From a virus: a stretch of 64,000 nt of DNA. The stretch covers positions 1 to 64,000 of IMG/VR virus record IMGVR_UViG_3300042889_001272. One strand, 5' to 3'. Below the pieces are notes generated by a model. It was not told the origin of the DNA and searched no databases. It worked only from the letters and a program-made list of their open reading frames with translations. This document shows, in pieces, positions 56,736-64,000 of this stretch (the first letter of the stretch is position 1; every line of letters begins with the position of its first letter). Both the position numbers and the translations under genes were made by a program.

Positions 56736-58484
56736 TTATCTATATTGTAGGTTCACCAAATCTTGGTGTAATTTATCACTAGACAATTGACGCAAAACTT
56801 TTGCATTGTCTACATTCACTTGATTCTTGTAAATCTCTTTTGGTGCATAGAATGCTACATCAGGTATCATCATTGAATATGCTTGATATCCTGCGGGCTG
56901 TGTTGCCATGCCAGCAATATCCACACGTCCAGCCAGTTCATTTGGCTGTACATTTCTGTTTACAGATTCAGTTTTTTGTTCTTGTGCGTTATTACCTTGT
57001 AATATTGGGCGTTGTTCCATTGCGTCATTCAATGCTGAACGACCACCAATTTTAATACCCTCGTTTTGCGGTACTTCTATTTCTGGTTGTTTACTACTAT
57101 TTGTTGGTGCCTGCAAACTATACATATCAACTTGACCCTGCGACATGTTTGATGACGAAGACATACTAGGATCAGCAAATACACTTTGCGTTACTGGTCG
57201 TAAGCCACCGACATTGACTACACTAGTTTGTGATACACTAGCTACATTTACCACAGTCATTTGTGATTGACTGCTGGTTACTACTGTCGATCCAGTACTT
57301 GTACTAGACTGTGCCATACTGCTGGTAATGCTTTGTGTAGTTAATGTGCCTGCTACTGTTTCTGCTTGTTGCTGTGCTTGTTGTGCATCTTTGGCAGCGG
57401 CAGTTTCTGCAGCCTGTACAACAGACTTGGCCTCATTGCCTATTCTAGCTTGATTGCTACTAATCATACTTATAACATTGCCTAGACTAGGTCCCGTCTT
57501 ATCACTTGCTGTTTTATTATCACCTGCTGTTTTAACTTCACCTGCTCGAGGTTGACTACCGCCGCCCTGCGGAGGAGGTTGATTTGCTGGTGGAGGTGAG
57601 CCAGGATTATTGCCTGGTCCAGGAGCTCCGGGTGGTGGTGGTGGGCCTGCCATAGGTCCATCAGCAGGAGGAGGACTACCAAGCGGGGGTGGGCCACCAG
57701 GTGGTGGCGGAGCCGCTTCGTCAGGTGGCGGTGCCGGTCCAACGGTTTCAGGATTAACTACAACTGGATTTAGTTTGGCCATTGCATCGTTATAGCCTCT
57801 GCAACTAGGAGAGTATAGTGGATTGGTAGCACAAGGATCAACACTATATTTCAAACTAAAATTTACATTGATGATTTCCGGACCGTATGGTCCAACCCAA
57901 TAATTATTGTCTCTGCCAACAAATCCATACTGGGCATTGCCAACATTAGATACACTGTATGCGTTGGTAAAAGTTTTACTGTACTCAAAGGTTCTCCAAC
58001 CTTGTGTGTTATAGGACAAGTCCCAGTTGTAGTTTTCTACCACTTTTGAATTTGTATTGTTGTAGATGTTTACGTAAGCACTTAGAGTGTCGGTCATTCC
58101 GTTGTCCCAGCCGTTGCCGTTCTTGGCTTGAAAACTAAAATTGAAACCATTGACTTGCAATCCTGTACCACTGTTGGGCAATGCATTTTTAATAGCAACA
58201 GTTTGATTTAAGTCAGTTAATCCATATGAGAAGTTGATAACATTGCTGCCAACACCCCAGGCAGCAACTCTAGGCAATGGCCCGCAATATCCTGGATCAC
58301 CGCTTGCCCAGCAAGTTAGTGGTTCTCCAATTGTGCCGGCGTTTTGCCAAGTAGAGGTAGTACTGTTAGCCTGACTAGTAAAGTTAGTCAGGTTACCGGT
58401 CGTATCAACTTGTTGACTGTTAGAATAACTTGTGGACAAGAACGCCAAGGATAGCGCCAATGCCAATTTTCTTATAAGTATCAT
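56736..58484 (-). CDS. Exported low-complexity protein (582 aa)
   Basis: A signal peptide (LALALSLAFLSTSYSNS) leads into a beta-rich N-terminal domain (about 25-235) with paired cysteines. A Pro/Gly-rich linker (about 245-310) and a Gln/Ser/Ala-rich region follow. It probably reaches the periplasm or outer membrane or lies on the virion surface. GAGG precedes the ATG. The first 65 bases overlap the end of the next gene upstream. Confidence 0.7.
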   Translation of the reverse strand: MILIRKLALALSLAFLSTSYSNSQQVDTTGNLTNFTSQANSTTSTWQNAGTIGEPLTCWASGDPGYCGPLPRVAAWGVGSNVINFSYGLTDLNQTVAIKNALPNSGTGLQVNGFNFSFQAKNGNGWDNGMTDTLSAYVNIYNNTNSKVVENYNWDLSYNTQGWRTFEYSKTFTNAYSVSNVGNAQYGFVGRDNNYWVGPYGPEIINVNFSLKYSVDPCATNPLYSPSCRGYNDAMAKLNPVVVNPETVGPAPPPDEAAPPPPGGPPPLGSPPPADGPMAGPPPPPGAPGPGNNPGSPPPANQPPPQGGGSQPRAGEVKTAGDNKTASDKTGPSLGNVISMISSNQARIGNEAKSVVQAAETAAAKDAQQAQQQAETVAGTLTTQSITSSMAQSSTSTGSTVVTSSQSQMTVVNVASVSQTSVVNVGGLRPVTQSVFADPSMSSSSNMSQGQVDMYSLQAPTNSSKQPEIEVPQNEGIKIGGRSALNDAMEQRPILQGNNAQEQKTESVNRNVQPNELAGRVDIAGMATQPAGYQAYSMMIPDVAFYAPKEIYKNQVNVDNAKVLRQLSSDKLHQDLVNLQYR

Positions 58485-59544
58485 CTATTTTTACCTCATC
58501 CAATTTTGGAATCTTATCTGGATTTGCATCCCAAGATGCTTTGGCTTGTTCACCGATCTTACCTTCATATGGGCACGGTGTTCCTGCGGCTAACATGGCA
58601 TCAAATACTCTGCGATCTTGACACATAGTGGCAACTGCGGCTACTTTCATGCCCATGTCATATAATGTTTTGGATAACTTTAATCTTTCGCAATTCATGT
58701 CCCGAACAGTGCCGCCCGAACTTACACCGAAAACTTGTGTCTGCACACTACCACTACTACCAGTACTACACAAATCAGCATTACCACCCGACAACATAGC
58801 AGGAGCCACTGCTGTTGGAGGAGGCTGAATAATACGTTGTGTAATCTCAGTGGAGTTGATATTTCGATTAGTCATGTCACCTGTCTGTACGTTTTGATTA
58901 ACGGCTGTACTAGCGTTAACATTATTATTAACATTATTACTTGTACTTGTACTTGTATTGACATTTCGATTTGTCATATCACCGGTGTTGACGTTGTTGT
59001 TGGTCGCAGTACTTGTGCTAACATTGTTATTATTGTTGGTGGCTGTGCTGTTGTTGACATTGTTGTTATTGTATGTCATTGTACCAGTATTTTCGTTCTT
59101 GTTAACATTGGTATTATTACTTGTGCTAGTACTTACATTGTTGTTATTGTATGTCATTGTACCAGAGTTGACATTGTTGTTATTGTATGTCATTGTACCA
59201 GAGTTGACATTGTTATTGTTAACAGTACTTGTGCCACTATTGATGTTGTTATTTGTGTTTACACTAGTGCTATTGTTAGTGTTGGTGTTTGCACTAGTAC
59301 TATTGACAGCGGCTGTACTTGTGCTGTTGCTGTTGCTTATAGTATTACTGTTAGAAGTAACTGTACTGGTACTGTTGCTGGTGCTATTGGTATCTACTAG
59401 TGATTTAGAATCATAGCTTCCTTGATTAATTAATGTGGCAGTACCGGTGGTTGTTCCACCTGTTGTGCCTGATGTGGTGGTTGTTTGTGCTGATACAGAA
59501 ATTGCAATGGCTGTCAAAGCAAATGTAACAAGTGTTCTTTTCAT
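58420..59544 (-). CDS. Exported Asn/Thr/Ser-repeat protein (374 aa)
   Basis: A signal peptide (MKRTLVTFALTAIAISVSAQ) precedes about 200 residues of Asn-Thr-Ser tandem repeats, then a cysteine-containing C-terminal domain (C in NADLCSTG, MNCERL, MCQDRR, PCPYEG) and a hydrophobic C-terminus (IGIGAILGVLVHKLF). Probably an outer-surface or adhesin-like protein. AGGAG precedes the ATG. Its end encodes, in another frame, the signal peptide of the downstream gene. Confidence 0.7.
   Translation of the reverse strand: MKRTLVTFALTAIAISVSAQTTTTSGTTGGTTTGTATLINQGSYDSKSLVDTNSTSNSTSTVTSNSNTISNSNSTSTAAVNSTSANTNTNNSTSVNTNNNINSGTSTVNNNNVNSGTMTYNNNNVNSGTMTYNNNNVSTSTSNNTNVNKNENTGTMTYNNNNVNNSTATNNNNNVSTSTATNNNVNTGDMTNRNVNTSTSTSNNVNNNVNASTAVNQNVQTGDMTNRNINSTEITQRIIQPPPTAVAPAMLSGGNADLCSTGSSGSVQTQVFGVSSGGTVRDMNCERLKLSKTLYDMGMKVAAVATMCQDRRVFDAMLAAGTPCPYEGKIGEQAKASWDANPDKIPKLDEVKIDDTYKKIGIGAILGVLVHKLF
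59059..59220. repeat. 36-bp repeats in the Asn/Thr/Ser protein gene
   Basis: Two exact 36-bp copies (59135-59170 and 59171-59206) and a third related copy near 59059 encode NNNNVNSGTMTY-type units. Such repeats can expand or contract. Confidence 0.8.
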
Positions 59545-59651
59545 GATCTTACTCCTATACCATTTAATGGCTTTTTAGTATTTAAAATAATATGCGGTCA
59601 GGTAAAGTACTATTAAAACTAATTGCGTATAATGGTTATACTGACTTTTTT

Positions 59652-59659
59652 TATAAATA
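59652..59659 (+). promoter_or_regulatory. T4-late-type box TATAAATA
   Basis: An exact match ending 5 nt before the ATG at 59664. Confidence 0.65.
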
Positions 59660-59663
59660 GTCA

Positions 59664-59969
59664 ATGAAACATATTTTAATTTTTCTAACTTCTATGATGG
59701 CCATCACAGCATCGGCTCAACCGGCAACCACAAAAAAAGAAGTTTACTGCGATAAAACTGAAACAATGATTTCAGTTTTAAAAGGCCGAGACTATGAAGA
59801 ATCGCCCTTATGGTTTGGTACAGAAAAGGATAGTAAAGCATCAAACTATTCACTGTTTGTTAATCAAGAAACCAAAACCTGGACTATAATCCAATTCAAC
59901 AAAGAAACAGCCTGCGTTCTAGGCGCAGGCGAGGATTTCATCGTACTTTCCAAAAAATCATACATTTAA
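59664..59969 (+). CDS. Small secreted protein (101 aa)
   Basis: A signal peptide (MKHILIFLTSMMAITASAQ) is followed by an 80-residue domain with two cysteines, which could form one disulphide. There is no ribosome site; a late box lies five bases before the ATG. It may act in the periplasm, for instance in lysis or superinfection exclusion. Function unknown. Confidence 0.65.
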   Translation: MKHILIFLTSMMAITASAQPATTKKEVYCDKTETMISVLKGRDYEESPLWFGTEKDSKASNYSLFVNQETKTWTIIQFNKETACVLGAGEDFIVLSKKSYI

Positions 59970-59978
59970 CCGTTTAAC

Positions 59979-60007
59979 TTGACAGTTAAGCCATTAAGTG
60001 CTATTAT
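59979..60007 (+). promoter_or_regulatory. Sigma-70 promoter
   Basis: TTGACA (59979), 17-bp spacer, TATTAT (60002-60007); TATAAC three bases later is an alternative -10. It lies before the SleB-type gene with AAGGAGG at its start. Confidence 0.75.
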
Positions 60008-60063
60008 AACGAATGTATCGTAACAGATACGTAATTAACCAACCGCGTAAAAGGAGGAGACTT

Positions 60064-60588
60064 ATGATACGCATCATGAAAATCGTCGCTACTTTTGTAG
60101 GACTAATACTGGTAGTTTTTGTAGCAAAATATGCTTATGACTATAAAGTAGCGTCACTGAAGGCAGCTCAAAATTTAAATTCCAGTGTGATCACTGCTGA
60201 AGTTCGCAATACCCAACTCGACTGTTTGACCAGAAATATTTACTACGAAGCAGGACACGAACCCTTCGAAGGTAAAGTTGCTGTGGCCCAAGTTACATTA
60301 AACAGAGTTGACAGCGGAAAATTTCCCAATGACATCTGTAAAGTAGTTTACCAAAAAGACAATGCACTAGGACTGTGCCAGTTCAGTTGGTACTGCAACG
60401 GCGATGTAAGAAAACCCAAAAACTTGGCCGCTTATCGTGAAAGCGAGATTGTTGCAAAACAAGTTTTACTGGAAAAATTTAGACTACCAAGTCTAAACCA
60501 TGCTCTTTATTTTCACGGAACATATATTAATCCGGGATGGAAAAAAGAAAAAGTAGCCATTATCGGCAATCATATATTTTACAAATAA
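60064..60588 (+). CDS. SleB/CwlJ-type cell wall hydrolase (174 aa)
   Basis: A membrane helix at the N-terminus (IVATFVGLILVVFVAKYAYD) anchors a hydrolase_2 domain with CLTRNIYYEAGHEPFEGK (catalytic Glu) and LCQFSWYCNG. The anchored domain is placed outside the inner membrane, where it could cut peptidoglycan. The start at 60064 has AAGGAGG upstream; the longer start at 60013 would lie at the transcription start itself. Confidence 0.87.
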   Translation: MIRIMKIVATFVGLILVVFVAKYAYDYKVASLKAAQNLNSSVITAEVRNTQLDCLTRNIYYEAGHEPFEGKVAVAQVTLNRVDSGKFPNDICKVVYQKDNALGLCQFSWYCNGDVRKPKNLAAYRESEIVAKQVLLEKFRLPSLNHALYFHGTYINPGWKKEKVAIIGNHIFYK

Positions 60589-60599
60589 GAAAGACTAAA

Positions 60600-60920
60600 A
60601 TGAATATTTTCAAAACACTCAACGATTTTACCAGCGAGAGTGCAAAAAATCTGAAAGAGCAATTGGTCACAGTCAGTGCAGAGACACTTGGCTGGGTTGC
60701 TGTTATCCTTGTACACTTGGCTACTATTCCTACGTTAGTTGCCATACTAACTGGTCTCACTGAAAAGACTCCTCCAGTTGATCTAGTATTGTTAGCTTGG
60801 GCAGGTTTGTTCTTATTCTTTGTTAAAGCCACTATCAGTAAAGATATTTTAAATATTGTTACAATTGGCTTTGGATTTTTTATTCAAGCATGTTTAATGG
60901 CACTTATCATTTTTAAATGA
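60600..60920 (+). CDS. Membrane protein (106 aa)
   Basis: Three hydrophobic segments (LGWVAVILVHLATIPTLVAIL, VDLVLLAWAGLFLFFV, IVTIGFGFFIQACLMALIIF) preceded by a short amphipathic N-terminus. Its place after the cell-wall hydrolase would fit a holin-like or accessory lysis role, but nothing proves this. The upstream frame from 60537 overlaps the hydrolase gene and is rejected. Confidence 0.62.
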   Translation: MNIFKTLNDFTSESAKNLKEQLVTVSAETLGWVAVILVHLATIPTLVAILTGLTEKTPPVDLVLLAWAGLFLFFVKATISKDILNIVTIGFGFFIQACLMALIIFK

Positions 60921-61171
60921 TCAAGTTAGTTGTCAAGACTCTTAGAGTCGGCGATGTTGAAGATCCGGAAATATATCTAGGTGCAGTTGCACACGATTGG
61001 TTACAGACCGACCATGGTAAGTATGTTAAAGAGAAAGCAAGAGATTTGACGTATAATCAAGTACCTTTTGTATTGAATGAAGGCTATTATGGATATCAAT
61101 TTAATATTACAGCAGTGTTTGAAGATGAAGAAGCAGTGATATATAAATTAAAATTTGGTGATGTCAAGTAA
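60917..61171 (+). CDS. Hypothetical phage protein (84 aa)
   Basis: ATG overlaps the end of the membrane-protein gene (ATGA). Beta-rich pattern (LVVKTLRVGD, GYQFNITAVFED). No motif recognised; part of a tightly coupled run leading to sufB. Confidence 0.65.
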   Translation: MIKLVVKTLRVGDVEDPEIYLGAVAHDWLQTDHGKYVKEKARDLTYNQVPFVLNEGYYGYQFNITAVFEDEEAVIYKLKFGDVK

Positions 61172-61496
61172 TCCCACTGCACATTATAACAGTTCTAAGC
61201 TGTGCTGGGAAATTCTCCTAGAAGAAGCGCAGGGTGATAGAATGGTGTTAGTGCATAAAGAAGCTAATACTGCACACAGGATGTTAAAGGAACGGGGCAT
61301 TAAATTTGTTGATGCAAAAGTCAGTAGATTTGGTGCTCCTATGTTATTAATCTCCGACTTTATATTCTGGTATCAGAATGAAGAAGAAATATTTGACTGG
61401 TGCACCGAAAGTCGTGTACAATGTACACTAACAGGTATGATACTTGAATTTGATAGTCAACAAGATAAAATGATGTTTATGTTGCGGTGGAGTTAA
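61161..61496 (+). CDS. Hypothetical phage protein (111 aa)
   Basis: The start at 61161 overlaps the previous gene by 11 bases; an alternative in-frame TTG/GTG lies six bases earlier. The sequence has alternating helices and strands (CWEILLEEAQGDRMVLVHKE, MLLISDFIFWYQNEEE). No motif recognised. Confidence 0.6.
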   Translation: MSSNPTAHYNSSKLCWEILLEEAQGDRMVLVHKEANTAHRMLKERGIKFVDAKVSRFGAPMLLISDFIFWYQNEEEIFDWCTESRVQCTLTGMILEFDSQQDKMMFMLRWS

Positions 61497-61699
61497 TGTT
61501 TGATCCCATTGGTAATGTTGCTAGGAAGATAAAAATGGCACCTTGGACGATTTGGTTCGCTTGGCATCCAGTTTACACTGTCAACAATGAACGTGTTTGG
61601 GGTAAGCGGATTTATCGCAGAAAAATCAACACCTATGTTGATCACGATGATTGGTCACGATACGAATATGGCAACATGTTCGATATATTAAAACGATGA
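61496..61699 (+). CDS. Hypothetical phage protein (67 aa)
   Basis: TAATG overlap with the previous stop at 61496. A Trp/Tyr-rich, basic protein ([24 protein letters not shown]). No motif recognised. Its stop overlaps the sufB ATG (ATGA), so it is coupled to it. Confidence 0.6.
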   Translation: MFDPIGNVARKIKMAPWTIWFAWHPVYTVNNERVWGKRIYRRKINTYVDHDDWSRYEYGNMFDILKR

Positions 61700-63111
61700 A
61701 TGAATTAGAACAAGAATACACAGCAGGGTTTACTACTAATGTTGAAAGTGAATTGACAGGCAAGGGCTTGAATGAAAACACTGTTAGACTTATCAGTGCC
61801 AAAAACAATGAACCCATGTGGTTGCTGGAGTTTAGATTAAATGCTCTAAATAAACTAGCTAGTATAACTGAACCCAACTGGGCAGAGATTAAATATACCC
61901 GACCCGACTACGATAACATTTATTATCACAGTCGTCCTAAGAAACAATTTAAAAGTTTAGATGAAGTCCCGCAAGAGATTTTAGATGACTTTGAAAAGTT
62001 GGGCATTCCTTTACACGAACGTGCCAAACTTGCAGGCGTAGCAGTTGATGCTGTGTTTGACAGTGTCAGTATTGGCACAACATACAAAGCTAAACTAGCA
62101 GAAGAAGGAATTATCTTTTGCAGTTTTACAGAAGCAGTACAAGATCATCCGGAACTAGTTAAAGAATATCTAGGATCAGTTGTGCCTCAAGGTGACAACT
62201 GGTTTGCCTGCATCAATTCAGCAGTGTTCAGTGATGGTAGTTTTGTATATATTCCTGAAGGTAAACGATGCCCTTTGGAGTTAAGCACTTACTTTAGAAT
62301 TAACAGTGCCGGTAGCGGTCAATTTGAACGCACCTTAATTATAGCAGACAAGGATAGTTATGTATCTTACTTGGAGGGATGTACAGCACCCCAACGTGAC
62401 GAGAATCAGTTACATGCCGCAGTGGTCGAACTTATTGCCCTTGATAGGGCAGAGATTAAATATTCAACTGTACAAAATTGGTACCCCGGCAACGAACACG
62501 GGATTGGCGGAGTCTACAACTTTGTCACAAAACGTGCCCATTGTCGAGGAATTAAAAGTAGAGTTAGTTGGACTCAAGTGGAAACAGGATCAGCCATTAC
62601 CTGGAAGTATCCAAGTTGCATATTGCAAGGTGACGGGAGTACCGGAGAGTTTTACTCAGTGGCGGTTACCAAAGGCCATCAACAAGCTGACACTGGTACA
62701 AAAATGATTCACATTGGTGCTAATACTCGCAGTAAAATTATCAGCAAGGGTATTAGCATAGGTAACAGCACGATGACTTATCGTGGACTTGTGCGAATGA
62801 ATCCCGGTGCTAAAAATGCTCGTAACTATACGCAATGCGATAGTTTGATGATTGGCAATAACAGTCGTAGTAACACTGTGCCTTACACAGATTGCAGAAA
62901 TGATTCAGCGCAGATTGAACACGAAGCGACAACTGGCAGAGTAAGTGATGAAGAATTATATTATCTAGCCACTAGAGGATTAGATCCTGAACAGGCAGCA
63001 AGTGCCATTGTAAACGGCTTTTGCCGTAGTGTATTAAACACATTACCTTTAGAATTTGCGGCGGAAGCGAATAAATTACTAGCAGTAACCATGGAAGGAA
63101 GCATAGGATGA
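61696..63111 (+). CDS. sufB: SufB, Fe-S cluster scaffold subunit (471 aa)
   Basis: SufB forms the SufBC2D scaffold that builds [4Fe-4S] clusters. The conserved core is present: [31 protein letters not shown], the long beta-helix with [20 protein letters not shown], and [25 protein letters not shown] (active-site Cys and His). The length is normal for the family. ATGA overlap with the upstream gene. SufD is not found in this window. Confidence 0.95.
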   Translation: MNELEQEYTAGFTTNVESELTGKGLNENTVRLISAKNNEPMWLLEFRLNALNKLASITEPNWAEIKYTRPDYDNIYYHSRPKKQFKSLDEVPQEILDDFEKLGIPLHERAKLAGVAVDAVFDSVSIGTTYKAKLAEEGIIFCSFTEAVQDHPELVKEYLGSVVPQGDNWFACINSAVFSDGSFVYIPEGKRCPLELSTYFRINSAGSGQFERTLIIADKDSYVSYLEGCTAPQRDENQLHAAVVELIALDRAEIKYSTVQNWYPGNEHGIGGVYNFVTKRAHCRGIKSRVSWTQVETGSAITWKYPSCILQGDGSTGEFYSVAVTKGHQQADTGTKMIHIGANTRSKIISKGISIGNSTMTYRGLVRMNPGAKNARNYTQCDSLMIGNNSRSNTVPYTDCRNDSAQIEHEATTGRVSDEELYYLATRGLDPEQAASAIVNGFCRSVLNTLPLEFAAEANKLLAVTMEGSIG

Positions 63112-63413
63112 ACTTAGAAGAGATTAAACAATTGGTAGAAACAAACAAGGTAGTACTGTTTATGAAAGGTACACCACAATTTCCAGAATGCGGATTTAGT
63201 CAGCAGGCCACAAAAATTTTACGGGCTTGTAATGTTGAACAATTTGAAAGTCGCAATGTTTTAGCCGACGAGGCTTTGAGATCAAACATCAAACAATTCA
63301 GCAATTGGCCCACTGTTCCACAATTATATATCAAGGGCGAATTTATTGGCGGCAGTGATATTATGATGGAAATGTACCAAGCTGGCGAACTGGAAGTTTT
63401 ATTAAATGATTAA
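63108..63413 (+). CDS. grxD: Monothiol CGFS glutaredoxin (101 aa)
   Basis: The CGFS motif (PECGFSQQA) marks the monothiol glutaredoxin class that binds [2Fe-2S] clusters with glutathione. The later [17 protein letters not shown] is the glutathione-binding segment. It sits between sufB and sufC with overlaps (ATGA and 8 bases), so the three are co-translated. The role is likely cluster transfer in the phage-encoded Suf system. Confidence 0.93.
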   Translation: MNLEEIKQLVETNKVVLFMKGTPQFPECGFSQQATKILRACNVEQFESRNVLADEALRSNIKQFSNWPTVPQLYIKGEFIGGSDIMMEMYQAGELEVLLND

Positions 63414-64000
63414 AGTAAGCAATCTATCAGCAAGTATCGGCAATAAACAAATTTTAAACAAGATTAGTTTTACAGTAGAACCCGGAGAATGTTTGTTGAT
63501 CACAGGACCAAACGGCAGCGGCAAATCAACCTTGCTACATACTATTATGGGTAGACCAGATATTAATGCCACAGGTAGTATTAAAATTCGCAGTGGAGAA
63601 ATAATTGACATGCTTTGTCATGATCGTAGTCAAGCAGGAGTATTCATGGCGCATCAAAGTCCTCCTGCCATCGATGGTATCAACACTATGACATTGTTTA
63701 AAGAAATACAAAAAGTTCAAAACGTTGCAGGCAGTACCGGTGAATTAATTAAACTTACCAAGTCATTATTTAAATGGATTGGCTTGCCCGAAGGCTGGGA
63801 GAAAAGACAGTTCAATAATGGTGCCAGCGGCGGTGAGCGTAAAAAAAATGAACTCACACAGGCCGTATATCTACAAGGCAAAACACAAGTCTTACTATTG
63901 GACGAACCCGACAGCGGATTAGAACAAAGCAGCCGTCAAAAAATAATTGATTTAATTCAAGAAACTAAAAATCGACGCGGATGTGTATTATTAGTCACAC
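63406..64000 (+). CDS. sufC: SufC, Fe-S assembly ATPase (partial)
   Basis: The Walker A GPNGSGKST, signature ASGGERKKNE and Walker B LLLDEPDSGLEQ are all present, matching the ABC-type ATPase SufC. The gene overlaps the glutaredoxin gene by eight bases and runs off the window end after about 198 codons; complete SufC is about 250 aa, so roughly 50 residues are missing. It powers SufBCD during cluster assembly. Confidence 0.93.
   Translation, partial: MIKVSNLSASIGNKQILNKISFTVEPGECLLITGPNGSGKSTLLHTIMGRPDINATGSIKIRSGEIIDMLCHDRSQAGVFMAHQSPPAIDGINTMTLFKEIQKVQNVAGSTGELIKLTKSLFKWIGLPEGWEKRQFNNGASGGERKKNELTQAVYLQGKTQVLLLDEPDSGLEQSSRQKIIDLIQETKNRRGCVLLVT

Noticed and set aside
57482-57795. His/Leu-rich and Gly-rich frames in the Pro/Gly linker
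   Set aside because: Shadows of the low-complexity linker of the 582-aa exported protein.
58735-59416. Val/Ile/Leu-rich plus-strand frames of 221 and 152 aa
   Set aside because: They are the antisense reading of the Asn/Thr/Ser repeats; the minus-strand gene has a signal peptide and ribosome site.
1-64000. CRISPR array
   Set aside because: The only tandem repeats are in-frame protein repeats at 51.1 and 59.1 kb; no regularly spaced repeats with unique spacers.
1-64000. Insertion sequences, integrase or attachment sites
   Set aside because: No transposase or recombinase motif and no terminal inverted repeats flanking genes; the tRNAs are part of phage arrays.

Overview
This 64-kb window reads as part of the genome of a large T4-type tailed phage (myovirus-like), probably infecting an aquatic Gram-negative bacterium. 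Evidence: densely packed AT-rich genes with start/stop overlaps; 20 tRNA genes, most with encoded CCA; T4-late-type boxes (NNTAAATA, best form TATAAATA); a GH19 endolysin, a SleB-type hydrolase, a collagen-repeat fibre-like protein and a subtilase ending in a tail-type repeat; and many phage-style auxiliary metabolic genes. There is no rRNA, integrase, transposase or CRISPR array. Host identity is not established; consensus sigma-70 promoters (TTGACA-17-TATAAT), AGGAG ribosome sites and proteobacterial-type RpoZ, SufB and FdxA homologues point to a proteobacterium.

Layout. 1-2.5 kb: nine tRNAs, two non-coding structured stretches, a tRNA-like RNA and a radical-SAM gene. 2.5-28 kb: a metabolic island of about 18 2-oxoglutarate/Fe(II) oxygenase-like genes, four PP-loop (asparagine-synthase-type) ATPases, a PurD-like ATP-grasp ligase, a cupin, a membrane desaturase, two acetyltransferases, two paralogous B12-type radical-SAM proteins and SpeD, plus a small phosphatase/kinase/phosphoesterase set at 4.2-5.9 kb. 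28-35.5 kb: ten more tRNAs including an initiator tRNA, four more structured non-coding stretches, several unknown phage proteins, a methyltransferase and one more oxygenase. 35.5-41.2 kb: two desaturases, an acetyltransferase, RpoZ and four oxygenases. 41.2-47.2 kb: Fe-S and nucleotide functions (A-type carrier, FdxA ferredoxin, BI-1 protein, dCMP deaminase, exonuclease, QueD-like). 47.2-51.4 kb (minus strand): endolysin, nitroreductase, subtilase, collagen-like fibre. 51.5-56.1 kb: membrane proteins, a periplasmic amino-acid-binding protein, a DAACS symporter and an Asp/Glu racemase. 56.1-59.5 kb (minus): a coiled-coil membrane protein and two exported low-complexity proteins. 59.7-64 kb: secreted/lysis genes, then sufB-glutaredoxin-sufC, with sufC running off the end.

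How it works together. Two expression classes are visible. Consensus sigma-70 promoters with Shine-Dalgarno leaders serve the tRNA/ncRNA clusters and several general phage genes. T4-late-type boxes precede most oxygenase, radical-SAM, desaturase and methyltransferase transcription units. In 16 cases the box ends only 5-7 bases before the ATG with no ribosome site, predicting leaderless or near-leaderless late mRNAs. The island therefore looks like a late-expressed modification or biosynthetic programme. Its Fe-S-dependent (radical SAM) and non-haem-iron enzymes may be supported by the phage-encoded SufB/SufC, CGFS glutaredoxin, A-type carrier and ferredoxin. The product is unknown. Functions are inferred from motifs read by eye; no database search was run.
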